From the NCBI RefSeq assembly GCF_002236105.1, contig NZ_NIWU01000001.1, positions 1,426,001-1,490,000 of the forward strand: a stretch of 64,000 nucleotides of DNA, read 5' to 3'. Under the pieces are notes generated by a model. The model was not told the DNA's origin and did not search any database. It saw only the letters and a program-made list of their open reading frames with translations. Shown in pieces: positions 17,037 to 29,200 of the stretch. Numbering within the stretch: the first letter of the stretch is position 1; every line of letters begins with the position of its first letter. The position numbers were made by a program, and so were the translations under genes. Source of the DNA: Pseudomonas umsongensis. GTDB taxonomy: Bacteria; Pseudomonadota; Gammaproteobacteria; Pseudomonadales; Pseudomonadaceae.

Positions 17037-19334
17037 TTACAGGTTCTCGTAGCGATTCATGTCCAGCACGCCCTCTTCCACCGGCTCGGTTTCGTGGATA
17101 TAGCGGCTCAGGTCATGGAAGTACTGCCAGAACTGCGGATGACTGCGGCGGACTCCCCAGCGCTCGACGATTTTCTCGAAGCGCTCGGCATCCTTGGCGT
17201 TTTCCATCGCATCGACGAACTCAGGCACCTGATCGGCGGCAATATTGAACATGAAGTTCGGGTAACTGCTGAGTACGCCCGGGAAAATGGTGAGCGTATC
17301 CAGCCCCGGTTGAAACCGTAGCGACTCACCCAGCAGGAACGCCACGTTGCTGTGCGCCCGGTTGCGCAGCAGGCTATAGACCACTCGCTGCCCACTCGCC
17401 GTTTCGACGCGCAGCATGGTCGCTTCCGGCAGTTGATCGATGACCCGCAGGCCTGCCGCCGGACGTGAGGCCAGGCGACTCAACGCCTGCTCGGTGGCCT
17501 GCAGCGCCGGGTCGATGTTCGGCCGCGAGCAATACGCGCCGTCGCAGCGGTTGATCGGATCAGGGGTGGCGTTCAGCTCGCCGTAGCGTGCCAACAGTTG
17601 CATGGCGAAGTCGCGCTTGGGGTCCTTCTCATCGAGTTTCAGTGCGGTCGGCGTGTCGTCATCGATGGCCTCATAGTCCAGCCACATCTTGAATTTCCCG
17701 CTGTTCTGGTACCAATCGTCGAGGTAGCCCTCCCGGGAGTCGGCCGGCATCAGGCGCAGGAAATTCTGCTCGGCGCCATTGCGGATCAGGTCGAAATACA
17801 AGCGCGTCTGGGCCTGGTGGGAAACATTGCCGAACACGTCGAAATTCACCGCCAACTGGTAGTAGGTGCGCTCCAGCAGCGGGAAGTCGAACAACCACAT
17901 CGTCTGTGGTACGTCGCCCATCAGGCCCTTGGTCACCGCGGCGCTGTCGAAATGGCGGAAAATGCTCAGCAGTGCGTTGTCGTTGCCCGCCCACAGGCTC
18001 GACCAGCTCGGCGCCGGCAGATCGGCATAGCTGTCCCGGCGCAGGGCTTCGTATTCGTTACGCTTGTCGCGGTAGTCGTGCCACAGGCTCAGGACACTGC
18101 CAACGTCGTCGTTCTGCCCCGGCATCGCCAGCAACGGCGTCGCCTGGCCGCGGTAGTTCGGGTCGATGATGTAGAGGTCGTGTTCCGGTGCCTGGAACAA
18201 CGCCCAGAAGTTGTCGCGGATCACATCGGTCGCGATTTGCCCACGGCAGACAGGGCCGCGAATAAAGGTGCGCACAAAATACTCGGCGTTATCGAGCATG
18301 AATTGATAACGCGCCTGGGCCGGGATCGCTTCGAAGGTGGTAAACGGATTGGCCCGGCGTTCCGGGCCGTAGCCCGGCAAGGCGTTGACCTGCCAATTGC
18401 CGTTGTAAAACAGGCTTTTGACCCGGGCCAGCTTTTTCGCGCTCAACGGATAAGTGATGTGCGTCTTGTGCACGATCACGCCCTGCACCGGCCGCAAGCG
18501 GTAATACACCTGAGTGCCGGGGTCGTCGTTCGGCCGACGGGTGTTGATCAGGTCGATGGGCTGGCCGGTCGGCGTGCGAGATCGCACCCATTGGAAGAAA
18601 TGCCCCGGCTCGCCGTCCTTGAAATAGAGGTGCGCGAGAAACCAGTGCTCGAACAACCAGCGCCCCACCAGACTCTGTCGCGCGCCCGGTGCGTTGAGCA
18701 GGTTCTCCCACTGCACCACTTGCAACGCTTCCTTCGCGCTGGGCACCAGGGCCTGTTCATCGATCGGCGCACCCGAGGCCAGCCAGCGTTGCAGCGTCTG
18801 GTATTGCTGGTCGGTCAGGCCGGTGACCGCCAAGGGCATGCCCTCCTTGGGATGCGCGCTGGCATAACCGTCGAACTCGCCAGGCGAGGCGCACATATTG
18901 TTGCGATTGAGGCCCAGGACGATGTCCTCGGGCAATTTGGCATTGGGTTGCAGGCGATTGGTATGACCCAGCTCAAGCATGCGCGTCATCAATGCCGCCT
19001 GATTGCCCTGGGCGTCGAGCACCGACTGGAAGCCTTTTTGTTGCCAGGCCCGCTTGCCGAACGCGTCATAGAACAGTCGGCTCGGCGCAGCAGCCTGGCT
19101 TCGTTCACCGTCGTACACCGGGACTTTCGTCGCGCCACGTGCCGCACCTTCGCCGCTGCCCAGATTGAGCTGACAGGGGGCGTCGTTGCAGGCATGGCAG
19201 GCCACGCACTTTTCGGTAAAGATTGGCTGTACATCGCGGGTGTAGGAGATTGCAGGGGAAATCGCGGGACTTTGCGCGGACGCGCCCCAGCTCAAAAACA
19301 TCAACACACTGGCGATGACGACGCGATACGACAT
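17037..19334 (-). CDS. cti: Fatty acid cis/trans isomerase
   Basis: This 765-residue protein has a signal peptide (residues 1-20, cleavage after ASA) and a cytochrome c-type haem-binding motif C43-V-A-C46-H47, both typical of periplasmic Cti. The enzyme turns cis-unsaturated phospholipid acyl chains into trans forms without moving the double bond, stiffening membranes under solvent or heat stress. Length is as in other pseudomonads. It is divergent from metH, the usual neighbour in the genus. No damage seen. Confidence 0.95.
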   Translation of the reverse strand: MSYRVVIASVLMFLSWGASAQSPAISPAISYTRDVQPIFTEKCVACHACNDAPCQLNLGSGEGAARGATKVPVYDGERSQAAAPSRLFYDAFGKRAWQQKGFQSVLDAQGNQAALMTRMLELGHTNRLQPNAKLPEDIVLGLNRNNMCASPGEFDGYASAHPKEGMPLAVTGLTDQQYQTLQRWLASGAPIDEQALVPSAKEALQVVQWENLLNAPGARQSLVGRWLFEHWFLAHLYFKDGEPGHFFQWVRSRTPTGQPIDLINTRRPNDDPGTQVYYRLRPVQGVIVHKTHITYPLSAKKLARVKSLFYNGNWQVNALPGYGPERRANPFTTFEAIPAQARYQFMLDNAEYFVRTFIRGPVCRGQIATDVIRDNFWALFQAPEHDLYIIDPNYRGQATPLLAMPGQNDDVGSVLSLWHDYRDKRNEYEALRRDSYADLPAPSWSSLWAGNDNALLSIFRHFDSAAVTKGLMGDVPQTMWLFDFPLLERTYYQLAVNFDVFGNVSHQAQTRLYFDLIRNGAEQNFLRLMPADSREGYLDDWYQNSGKFKMWLDYEAIDDDTPTALKLDEKDPKRDFAMQLLARYGELNATPDPINRCDGAYCSRPNIDPALQATEQALSRLASRPAAGLRVIDQLPEATMLRVETASGQRVVYSLLRNRAHSNVAFLLGESLRFQPGLDTLTIFPGVLSSYPNFMFNIAADQVPEFVDAMENAKDAERFEKIVERWGVRRSHPQFWQYFHDLSRYIHETEPVEEGVLDMNRYENL

Positions 19335-19396
19335 GTCCCTGGTCCCGATCCTTTAGAAAACGCCGCGATTCTACCGGGCTGGACGCCACACCAACA

Positions 19397-19454
19397 TGAG
19401 CGATATTCATGAAAAACCCGGACATGCTCTAAAAGCGCACAGGTTTGCTATCAT
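19397..19454 (+). promoter_or_regulatory. metH promoter region with MetR-like box
   Basis: TGAG-CGATA-TTCA (19397-19409) differs by one base from the MetR consensus TGAA-N5-TTCA. An extended -10 element TGCTATCAT lies at 19446-19454, 37 bases before the metH start. No good -35 box is visible, which fits an activated promoter. MetR activates metH in enterobacteria; its role here is inferred. Confidence 0.4.
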
Positions 19455-19490
19455 CCCGGCCCTTCGTCATGGTCTTTCCGAGTAGTCCCA

Positions 19491-22400
19491 ATGTCCGATC
19501 GCAGCGTTCGCCTCCAAGCCCTCAAGCACGCCCTCAAAGAGCGCATCCTGATTCTCGATGGCGGCATGGGTACGATGATCCAGAGCTACAAGCTCGAAGA
19601 GCAGGATTACCGTGGCAAACGTTTCGCCGACTGGCCGAGCGATGTCAAAGGCAACAACGACCTGTTGGTGCTGACGCGCCCGGACGTGATTGGTGGCATC
19701 GAGAAAGCCTATCTGGATGCCGGTGCCGATATCCTGGAAACCAATACCTTCAACGCCACCCGGATTTCCATGGCCGATTACGGCATGGAGGAACTGGCCT
19801 ACGAATTGAACGTAGAAGGCGCTCGCCTGGCGCGCAAGGTCGCCGATGCCAAAACCGCTGAGAACCCGGACAAGCCGCGTTTCGTTGCCGGCGTACTCGG
19901 CCCGACCAGCCGCACCTGTTCCTTGTCGCCGGACGTGAACAACCCGGGCTACCGCAACGTGACATTCGATGAACTGGTGGAAAACTACACCGAGGCCACC
20001 AAAGGCCTGATCGAGGGCGGCGCCGACCTGATCCTGATCGAAACCATCTTTGACACCCTCAACGCCAAGGCCGCGATCTTTGCCGTACAGGGCGTATTCG
20101 AAGAACTGGGCATCGAATTGCCGATCATGATTTCCGGCACCATCACCGACGCCTCCGGCCGCACCCTGTCCGGGCAGACCACCGAAGCGTTCTGGAACTC
20201 CGTGGCCCACGCCAAGCCGATCTCGGTCGGCCTGAACTGCGCCCTGGGCGCCAGCGAACTGCGCCCGTACCTCGAAGAGCTGTCGAACAAGGCAGGCACC
20301 CACGTTTCCGCGCACCCGAACGCCGGCCTGCCCAACGAGTTCGGCGAGTACGACGAACTGCCGGCGCAAACCGCCAAGGTCATCGAGGAATTCGCCCAAA
20401 GCGGCTTCCTCAACATCGTCGGCGGCTGCTGCGGCACCACCCCGGGCCACATCGAAGCCATCGCCAAGGCCGTGGCTGGCTATGCGCCACGCCAGATTCC
20501 GGAAATCCCCAAGGCCTGCCGTCTCTCGGGCCTGGAGCCGTTCACCATCGATCGCAATTCGCTGTTCGTCAACGTCGGCGAGCGCACCAACATCACCGGC
20601 TCGGCCAAGTTTGCCCGCCTGATCCGTGAAGACAACTACACCGAAGCCCTGGAAGTCGCCCTGCAGCAGGTTGAGGCCGGCGCCCAGGTGATCGATATCA
20701 ACATGGACGAAGGGATGCTTGATTCGAAGAAGGCCATGGTGACCTTCCTCAATCTGATTGCCGGTGAACCGGACATCTCCCGCGTACCGATCATGATCGA
20801 CTCCTCCAAGTGGGAAGTGATCGAAGCCGGTCTCAAGTGCATCCAGGGCAAGGGTATCGTCAACTCGATCAGCATGAAAGAAGGCGTCGAACAGTTCATC
20901 CACCACGCCAAACTGTGCAAGCGCTATGGCGCCGCCGTGGTGGTGATGGCGTTCGACGAGGCCGGCCAGGCCGACACCGAAGCGCGCAAGAAAGAGATCT
21001 GCAAACGCTCCTACGACATCCTGGTCAATGACGTCGGCTTCCCGCCGGAAGATATCATCTTCGACCCGAACATCTTTGCCGTGGCCACCGGCATCGAAGA
21101 ACACAACAACTACGCCGTGGACTTCATCAACGCCTGCGCCTACATCCGCGACGAACTGCCCTATGCATTGACGTCAGGCGGCGTGTCCAACGTGTCGTTC
21201 TCGTTCCGCGGCAACAACCCGGTGCGCGAGGCGATCCACTCGGTGTTCCTGCTGTACGCGATCCGCGCGGGCCTGACCATGGGCATCGTCAACGCCGGCC
21301 AGCTGGAAATCTACGACCAGATCCCTGTCGAGCTGCGCGACGCCGTTGAAGACGTGATCCTCAACCGCACCCCTGAAGGCACCGACGCCCTGCTCGCCAT
21401 CGCCGACAAGTACAAGGGCGATGGCAGCGTCAAGGAAGCCGAGACCGAAGAGTGGCGCAACTGGGACGTCAACAAGCGCCTGGAGCATGCGCTGGTCAAG
21501 GGCATCACCACGCACATCGTCGAAGACACCGAAGAGTCGCGCCAGTCCTTCGCCCGCCCGATCGAAGTGATCGAAGGGCCGCTGATGTCCGGCATGAACA
21601 TCGTCGGCGACCTGTTCGGTGCCGGCAAGATGTTCCTGCCGCAAGTGGTGAAATCCGCCCGGGTGATGAAACAAGCCGTGGCGCACCTGATCCCGTTCAT
21701 CGAACTGGAAAAAGGCGACAAGCCGGAAGCCAAGGGCAAGATCCTCATGGCCACCGTGAAGGGTGACGTGCACGACATCGGTAAGAACATCGTCGGCGTG
21801 GTGCTGGGCTGTAACGGCTACGACATCGTCGACCTAGGCGTGATGGTACCGGCGGAGAAGATCCTGCAGGTCGCCAAGGAGCAGAAGTGCGACATCATCG
21901 GCCTGTCCGGCCTGATCACGCCATCGCTGGATGAAATGGTCCATGTGGCCCGCGAGATGCAGCGCCAGGATTTCCACCTGCCGTTGATGATCGGTGGCGC
22001 CACCACGTCCAAGGCGCACACGGCGGTGAAGATCGAACCCAAGTACAGCAACGATGCGGTGGTGTATGTCACCGACGCCTCTCGCGCTGTCGGCGTGGCG
22101 ACCCAGTTGCTGTCCAAGGAACTGAAGGCCGGCTTCGTCGAGAGAACCCGCGAGGAATACATCGAAGTGCGCGAGCGCACCGCCAACCGCAGCGCCCGTA
22201 CCGAACGCCTGAGCTACGCGGCTGCGATCGCCAAGAAACCTCAGTTCGACTGGAGCACCTACACGCCGGTCAAGCCGACCTTTACCGGCGCCAAGGTGTT
22301 GGACAACATCGACCTGAAAGTATTGGCCGAATACATCGACTGGACGCCGTTCTTCATTTCCTGGGACCTGGCCGGCAAGTTCCCGCGCATCCTCCAGGAT

Positions 22401-23201
22401 GAAGTGGTCGGTGAAGCCGCTACGGCGTTGTATGCCGATGCCCAGGAAATGCTTGCCAAACTGATCGACGAGAAGCTGATCAGCGCCCGAGCGGTGTTCG
22501 GCTTCTGGCCGGCCAACCAAGTACGCGACGACGACATCGAACTTTACGGTGATGACGGCAAGCCCCTGGCCAAGCTGCATCACTTGCGCCAACAGATCAT
22601 CAAGACCGACGGCAAGCCGAATTTCTCCTTAGCTGATTTTGTCGCACCCAAGGACAGCGAAGTCACCGACTACGTGGGCGGTTTCATCACCACCGCCGGC
22701 ATCGGCGCCGAAGAGGTGGCCAAGGCTTACCAGGACGCTGGCGACGATTACAATTCAATCATGGTCAAGGCCCTCGCCGACCGCCTGGCCGAGGCTTGCG
22801 CCGAGTGGCTGCACCAACAGGTGCGTAAAGACTATTGGGGTTACGCCAAGGACGAGACGCTCGACAACGAGGCGCTGATCAAGGAGCAATACAGCGGCAT
22901 CCGCCCTGCCCCGGGCTACCCGGCGTGCCCGGATCACACCGAGAAAAGCACCCTGTTCGCCCTGCTCGACCCTGAGGCCAGTGAAATGCGCGCCGGCCGC
23001 AGCGGCGTGTTCCTCACCGAGCACTATGCGATGTTCCCGGCGGCGGCGGTCAGCGGTTGGTACTTCGCCCATCCGCAGGCGCAGTATTTTGCCGTGGGCA
23101 AGATCGACAAGGATCAGGTGCAGAGCTACACGTCGCGCAAAGGTCAGGAATTGAGCGTCACCGAACGCTGGCTGGCGCCCAACCTTGGGTATGACAACTG
23201 A
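19491..23201 (+). CDS. metH: Cobalamin-dependent methionine synthase
   Basis: This 1236-residue protein has all four MetH modules: homocysteine-binding domain (about 1-330, zinc cysteines in GGCCGTTP near 311), pterin/methyl-THF-binding domain (about 350-620), B12-binding region (about 650-890, with GDVHDIGKN near 757 supplying the cobalt-ligating His) and the AdoMet reactivation domain (about 900-1236, RAGRSG near 1166). It transfers a methyl group from methyl-tetrahydrofolate to homocysteine through methylcobalamin. Its need for B12 ties it to the cob genes nearby. Confidence 0.97.
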   Translation: MSDRSVRLQALKHALKERILILDGGMGTMIQSYKLEEQDYRGKRFADWPSDVKGNNDLLVLTRPDVIGGIEKAYLDAGADILETNTFNATRISMADYGMEELAYELNVEGARLARKVADAKTAENPDKPRFVAGVLGPTSRTCSLSPDVNNPGYRNVTFDELVENYTEATKGLIEGGADLILIETIFDTLNAKAAIFAVQGVFEELGIELPIMISGTITDASGRTLSGQTTEAFWNSVAHAKPISVGLNCALGASELRPYLEELSNKAGTHVSAHPNAGLPNEFGEYDELPAQTAKVIEEFAQSGFLNIVGGCCGTTPGHIEAIAKAVAGYAPRQIPEIPKACRLSGLEPFTIDRNSLFVNVGERTNITGSAKFARLIREDNYTEALEVALQQVEAGAQVIDINMDEGMLDSKKAMVTFLNLIAGEPDISRVPIMIDSSKWEVIEAGLKCIQGKGIVNSISMKEGVEQFIHHAKLCKRYGAAVVVMAFDEAGQADTEARKKEICKRSYDILVNDVGFPPEDIIFDPNIFAVATGIEEHNNYAVDFINACAYIRDELPYALTSGGVSNVSFSFRGNNPVREAIHSVFLLYAIRAGLTMGIVNAGQLEIYDQIPVELRDAVEDVILNRTPEGTDALLAIADKYKGDGSVKEAETEEWRNWDVNKRLEHALVKGITTHIVEDTEESRQSFARPIEVIEGPLMSGMNIVGDLFGAGKMFLPQVVKSARVMKQAVAHLIPFIELEKGDKPEAKGKILMATVKGDVHDIGKNIVGVVLGCNGYDIVDLGVMVPAEKILQVAKEQKCDIIGLSGLITPSLDEMVHVAREMQRQDFHLPLMIGGATTSKAHTAVKIEPKYSNDAVVYVTDASRAVGVATQLLSKELKAGFVERTREEYIEVRERTANRSARTERLSYAAAIAKKPQFDWSTYTPVKPTFTGAKVLDNIDLKVLAEYIDWTPFFISWDLAGKFPRILQDEVVGEAATALYADAQEMLAKLIDEKLISARAVFGFWPANQVRDDDIELYGDDGKPLAKLHHLRQQIIKTDGKPNFSLADFVAPKDSEVTDYVGGFITTAGIGAEEVAKAYQDAGDDYNSIMVKALADRLAEACAEWLHQQVRKDYWGYAKDETLDNEALIKEQYSGIRPAPGYPACPDHTEKSTLFALLDPEASEMRAGRSGVFLTEHYAMFPAAAVSGWYFAHPQAQYFAVGKIDKDQVQSYTSRKGQELSVTERWLAPNLGYDN

Positions 23202-23217
23202 TTGATCCGAGCCTTGG

Positions 23218-23253
23218 GCTCTGGAGGCAGACCTGTGCTGACTCCAGAGCTTT
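23218..23253. terminator. Possible bidirectional terminator between metH and the NEL gene
   Basis: GCTCTGGAG and CTCCAGAGC form a 9-bp stem with a 15-base loop in the 64-base gap between convergent genes. Only TTT follows on the plus strand, so termination strength is doubtful. Confidence 0.45.
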
Positions 23254-23265
23254 GCCGGCTGAAGA

Positions 23266-26200
23266 TCAGGCCTGTGCGCCCAACTCGGCTACCTCACGTT
23301 CGCTGAGTGTGGTCAGCAGTTGCAGGCGGTTGGCTTTATTGACGGTATCCAGGGCGTCCACCTCCTGCAGGTAGGCCGTATTGAGCTCCGGATATTTATC
23401 CTCCAGCTCACTGACCTTGTCCTGGAAATCCTGTTGCACCCTGGTAATCTCCCCAGGGTATTTCTCCTCCAGATAGTCTCGCCAGTATTTACGCGCGGTC
23501 AGTTGCTCGATGAACACCGGCGTCTTTTCCTCGGCGAGGATCATTGCGTACGCTTCGTCCAGATCCGCTGGCGTCACCTGCGCCAAGCTCTCGTACACCA
23601 TGCCTTTGGGCTGGCTGGGCAATTCAAGACGCTGAGCCAGGCCGACTCGATAGGCCAGGCGAATCTCGGCAGGATCGATAGCGGGCCTGAGCCTGATACG
23701 CGTTTTGGCAATCTCCTCGACCTGCGCCAGGCGGAACAGGTTTCTTGACAGTTTCAGCAGCTCGCGACCTTTGTGTTCCGGGGCAATGGCCTTCAAGGCA
23801 TTGAACTCATAGACCTCGATTTCCAGCTCGTTGAACAACAGTATCCGACCGTCACCACAGGTCGCGCGACTCCGTAGTGCCTTCGACAGAACCATTAACC
23901 GTTCGCTCAGCGCTTGATCGCCATAAGCGGCTTCAAGGACACGCCAGACGCGCTGCGTGAGGTCCACGCGATCGGCGACAAAGTCCCGGGCATGCTGGAG
24001 TTGCGAGAGAATGTATGCAAAGTCCTGGGTGGTGTCCTGCTCCATCAAGGCACTCCACATCTGGTGTTTTTCCGAGTCTGCCGCCACGCCGGCAAACCAC
24101 CGCGCCTTTTGTACTTGCGGCGTCTCATGGTCGGGATGAACCTCCTCATCAGAGCTCTCGAAACTGTCGCCCGATTCAGGCCCGTAGCCTTCGAGCAGTC
24201 GTTCAATCTCTTGCGAGGTAAACCCCAAGCCAACGCCCGTTTCCTCCATGTACTGCTGCAGTCGTAACATGTCCTCCAGTTCCAGATCGACGTTGTCGGT
24301 CATGTTGGTGCCGGCCATCAAGGTAGCGTGCTCAGGCAGCAAGGCAGCGGGAGGAATTGCCTCTATATGGTTGCGACTCAGGTTGAGGGTCGTCAGCGCC
24401 GGCGCTTCCAATGCCCCCTGGGGCCATTCCCAAAGATTGTTGTTGCTCAGATTCAGCCCTTGCAACTGCTCAAGACCGGTGACATCAAAGCTGGCAATGC
24501 GGTTCTCGCTCAAGTCCAGCCATTGCAAATGCCTCAGCGAACGCAACTGGCGCGACAACTCATCACTGGCACGCAGATTGTTATACGTGGCGCTCAACCG
24601 GGTGAGGTGTTCACATTGCCCCACAGCCTCAGGCAAGGTGCCCAGGCCGTTGCGATTGAGCGTCAGGCTACGCAACCGCGGAAACGAATGCAGGAACGCG
24701 TCCGAACTTTCCGTGAGCCCGACACCGCTAAGGTCCAATGCACCGATCTGCTCGAACGTGACCGGCAAGGCCGGCAAGTCGCCGATGATCAGGCCGGTGA
24801 AATCAAGCACAGCATCGGTCGGTGTTCCCTCGGCCGCGGGAACATCTCGCAAGGTGGCTCGCCAGCACTCCAGAAGCTGGTCAGCCGCCCGGCGGCGGTC
24901 TACCGCGCTGACCCAACCCTGGCGACTGCGAACGGCCGGAACATCGATCCAGTCATTCAAATGCTTGATCAATTGCGTCTGCTGTTGCTGCCACTCGACC
25001 AGCCGGGCTTCAATTTCCAGGGCAGTCATACCCTGGGCAAGCCATGCGTCGATCCGTTCAACGGCTTGCGTATCACCCAGCTGAGGATCAAGGCGCTGCA
25101 GTCTGGAGGCTGCGGTCCGGGGCAAATCACCTTCGCCGGGCTCCAGTTGCAAAGGCAATAAAAAGTCCGGGTGCTCCGATACTTCATCCGGAAAGAATTC
25201 CGGATCGCCTCCGGTTCGTCCGGCCGACAGGTGCACTGGCGCAATCGCCATCGGGTTAAGGGATGACGTGCGTTGCGCATATGCCCGCACCGCGGTCACT
25301 GCTTGCGGGCTCAGCCGGCAACCTTGCAGCGAGGTTCCCGCCAACAGCTGATCATGCCCGGTCAGGGCTGCGGCAGGGATGTCTGTAATCGCGCTGTGAT
25401 TCAGGGCCAGACGGCGCAGGTTGGGCAATGACAACACGCCCTCGGGCCAGTTGCGCAGATGGGTATGACTCAGGTCCAGGCTCTGCAGGCCGGTCATCGA
25501 ACCGACCTCAAGCGCGTCGAGTCGGTTGTACGCCAGGTTCAGCGTTTTCAAGTGAGGCAAGCGGTTCAACTGCGCTTGCGCTGAAGCCGTGATCCTTATC
25601 TGATTGAATGAGAGGTTCAACTCGCTGAGCTCTCCGAGCGCATCAATGGCTTGCGGCAGCCCGGTCAGTTGGTTGGTGCTGAGATTGAGGGAACGCAGTT
25701 GCGCAAATCCACTCAGAAACTCATTGACCTGCACGGTCGAAAGCCCGCTGCCACTGAGGATCAAGCTGCGCACATGGGGAAAGGCCGAATCGCCGAGCTC
25801 GGGTAAATCGCCCAGCGGCCCAAACCCCGTCAGGTCCAACACTTCATTCACTGCGTCACCTTGCCACCACGATGGACCTGCCAAAGGCTCCGCGGGGCAG
25901 TACCGTGCACGCAGCCCCTTGCGAGCGGACTCGCCGATTCTTTCAGCGATCAGCTCACGGTGCGCGATCTCCATCTGCCGGCCATCGACCCGCACAACCC
26001 TGCCCTTCCAGGCGTCCAATGACTGAGTCAAAGCCAGATGCTGCTCGTGCAGTGCATCAACCTTTTCCAGCAATGCCCGTCCCGATAGCCCGTCGCGACT
26101 GAAACGCGCCATTGCGTCTGATGCAAAGGTGTAATCATTGGGTGCCAGCTTCGACAAACGTCCTGCACAGTACTGGGCAATCATTTGTGGCTCGTTGACC

Positions 26201-29200
26201 AGATGCGCCGGGTTTTCATGCACATACTCAAAGGCCTTCAAGAAAGCTTGCGGTTCCAGGGCCGCCCAATCCAGCTGCAGGCAACGCCATATCGACTCCC
26301 GTCCACTGAACAACTCGTCAGGCAGCGATTTGATCGGCATTCGCTGTAGATCGAGGGTTTCCAGCCTGTTCAGGCCCGACACCCCGGTCGGCCACTCGGT
26401 CAAATTCCCCGCCAACCTCAAGGACCGCAGATTCGTCAGCGTGCCGAAGTCCATTACACCGATATCGCCCTTGAGCGACAGCTGCTCCAGCTGCGTCATT
26501 CCCTGTAGCGCCTGCACCAACTGCGGCGTATAGGTCTGCGATGCGCCATCAACGGCGAGCTCGGTAATCTCTGTCAATTCAGGCAGTTTTTCCGCCAGAG
26601 CCGCCATATCCCGCACTTCCACGGAGAGATCCAGCTTTTTGATCTTTGGAAACCGCTGAAGCAGTTCATTGCCCGAGTTACCGATTAGCTGCCCAGTGTC
26701 CAGTTGCACACTACGCACATGGGAGAAATCGGCTTTCCACTCCGGCAACGTGTCAGCACCGCTTAAATTCAGATGGAAAGCGGGCTCAAACTCTCGGTAA
26801 AGACCATAGCGCCAGCAATGGATCAGCCGATCGGCGATCACCCGGCGTGACTGCCCACCAGCAGGGGCCGGCACGACAGCGTCGACCCAGTTGTTCACTG
26901 CGGTTTCCAATGCGTCGAATTCCCGCTGACGGTTGTTCAACAGATTGAACACTTGCTGGTCGGTGTCCCCCGCGCTCAGGCGGTTTCTGACGAACTGGCT
27001 GGCTTGCGCATCGGAGATGTTCGGGTAAAGGTCGCGGACCCTGGAGACCAATGCAGCATCATGAAAGCCGACACCACGACCACTGGCCAGGTAACCCAGG
27101 CGGCCATTGGGCAAACGCAGCGATGGCCCGGGGCCATTCAACGGGCGCTGTTTCAAGATTAGCGCCATGTCGTTGCGATGAGTGCTGGCATGGTTCGCCA
27201 GTTTTCTTTGCAAGGCCTGGCCCTGATGACCTTCCAGGGTTGCCTTTGTCGCGTTGGGCAAGAACTCCAGCAGCGATTCATAGAGATTGCGGCCATGGGC
27301 GGGGATGTTGTTGAGAGGCCTGCCTTGGGCGTCGTATGCGCGAAAATAGCCATCGCCCTTGACCAGGTAATTGCGAAACGTCGCACTGTCGCTGCCAACG
27401 CTGTCCAGCAATGGGCCCTTGATCGAGCCGGAACGCAGCTCCACGCGCATATCCATCGACCAACCGGGCCATTGCTCCAGGCTGTGCAACGCCAGGCGAT
27501 CGCTGGCCACAGACGCCATGCTCTCCAGATGCAAACCGCAGAGCGCCCGGTTGAGAGCGCCCTGCTGTAAATGGACACGAATTTCTTGCGCCTGGCGCAA
27601 GGGTATTTTTGTGCTGCTGCGCAATTGGGCCAGCTCGGCGGCACTGGCATTGCCCAGCACCTGTCGCGCACCCTCCGGCGACAACGTAGGGAAACTGCGC
27701 TGCAGTCGTTGAATATCGGTATTCGTCGTCTGCTGGCCAGCGAGCAGTCGGTCGACCAGGGACTTTTTGCTATCCAGGGCGCGGTTGGCCAGGCTGTCCC
27801 TGAACATCTGCACGCGGTTCGCGTCTTGTTGTGCGCTGCGTGCGCCGAGTAACCGGGTGATTTGTGGCTCGTCAAGCGCCCCTAATATACGTTCCGGCAA
27901 TTTTCCGGCCTGCACTTCGGCTCGAGTGATCTTGATCGTGGGCTTTACATTGTTGCTTGCCGACGCTGAACCGAAGCGCTGCGACGCCCCCCGGGGTTCC
28001 GGTCCCTCGAAGACTTCCAGGACCTCCTCGACGGGCCAGTCCGGCAGCCCAACAGCCAGCGGCCCGACAGCCTCGCCAGCACCACCCAGGTCACCGCCGT
28101 TGCGGATCTGATCAATCAACTGCTGCACTTGTTGATCAGCCTTGAACGATCTGATGGTCTCGGCCAATTGCGGCGGCGGTGGCTGGAGATCGATGTGCAT
28201 CTGGCGCAACGCATCATCGCTGACCCCGCTGGCCTCGGCAATTTGCTGTAGCTGCGCATCCGAAAAAACGTCCATCTGCGGCCCGATTCTGCGCAACAAC
28301 GTTGGGCGGTCCCACTCCAGCGGCCTTTCAAGCGTGTGCTGCCAGGCGCCGAGCTGGTTATGCCGCAAGATCGGTTGATAGGCCTGGGGATCGCTGGGGT
28401 GCTGGATCCGCCATTTTTTCAGCGCCGGGTCGAAGCTCTTTTCGTAGACATTGCCCTCGTATCGAATACAGGTCTTGTCCCCGACCTTGTATTGCCCCAA
28501 TGCATTCGGCTCGAGCCCCTCCACAGACACACTGCTCTTGTAGGGGGCCAGGTCGGGACTCCACAAACGCGGTTCACCAAAAGGCGTGGTGATCCTGGTC
28601 ATCCTGCTGACAAACCGCGAGTTGATGATCGGCGGCGCCTTGCTGGCTACCGCGCCCAACACGGCCATGAAGGCTACGTTTTGCGCCACTGACGTGAGAT
28701 GGCTCCAGGCCTCCTCGGCATCCCCCTCTTTCCACGCCTCCACCCCCTGGTAAACCTCGTAGGTCAGTTGCACGGCGGTGACGGCGAGCATGACCTCACC
28801 CAGTCCCGGCACGAAAAAGGCTGCCACGTTCAAGACGCTCAACCCCCATTCTGCATAGTGTTGGAGTCGCGTCATCCAGGCTTCGTGGTCGACCTCGGCG
28901 GTGGGTATGGCCAACAGCCTGGCATTGGACTTCATTCTGGCCAGATGAAACTCATAACGGGCTGCGAATACTTCGCCATCAATGAAGCTTTCATCCATGC
29001 CCAAGTCGACATTCTCGTTCCACACCTCGACATACATGCCATTGAGGAATGCACCCGGCGCATAGGGTGGGCCGGGATAAACCGGAGCCGGGTCCCATTT
29101 CTGGACCTTGAGCTGGCGCTTTAGCCGGTGGAAAAAACGACCTGCCTCATCTTGCGCGACAAAGCCGGCAAAGAACCGCTGGTAACTGACGGAACGCAGT

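Noticed and set aside
17598..19412. 604-codon plus-strand open frame opposite cti
   Set aside because: Shadow of a well-conserved gene with signal peptide and haem motif.
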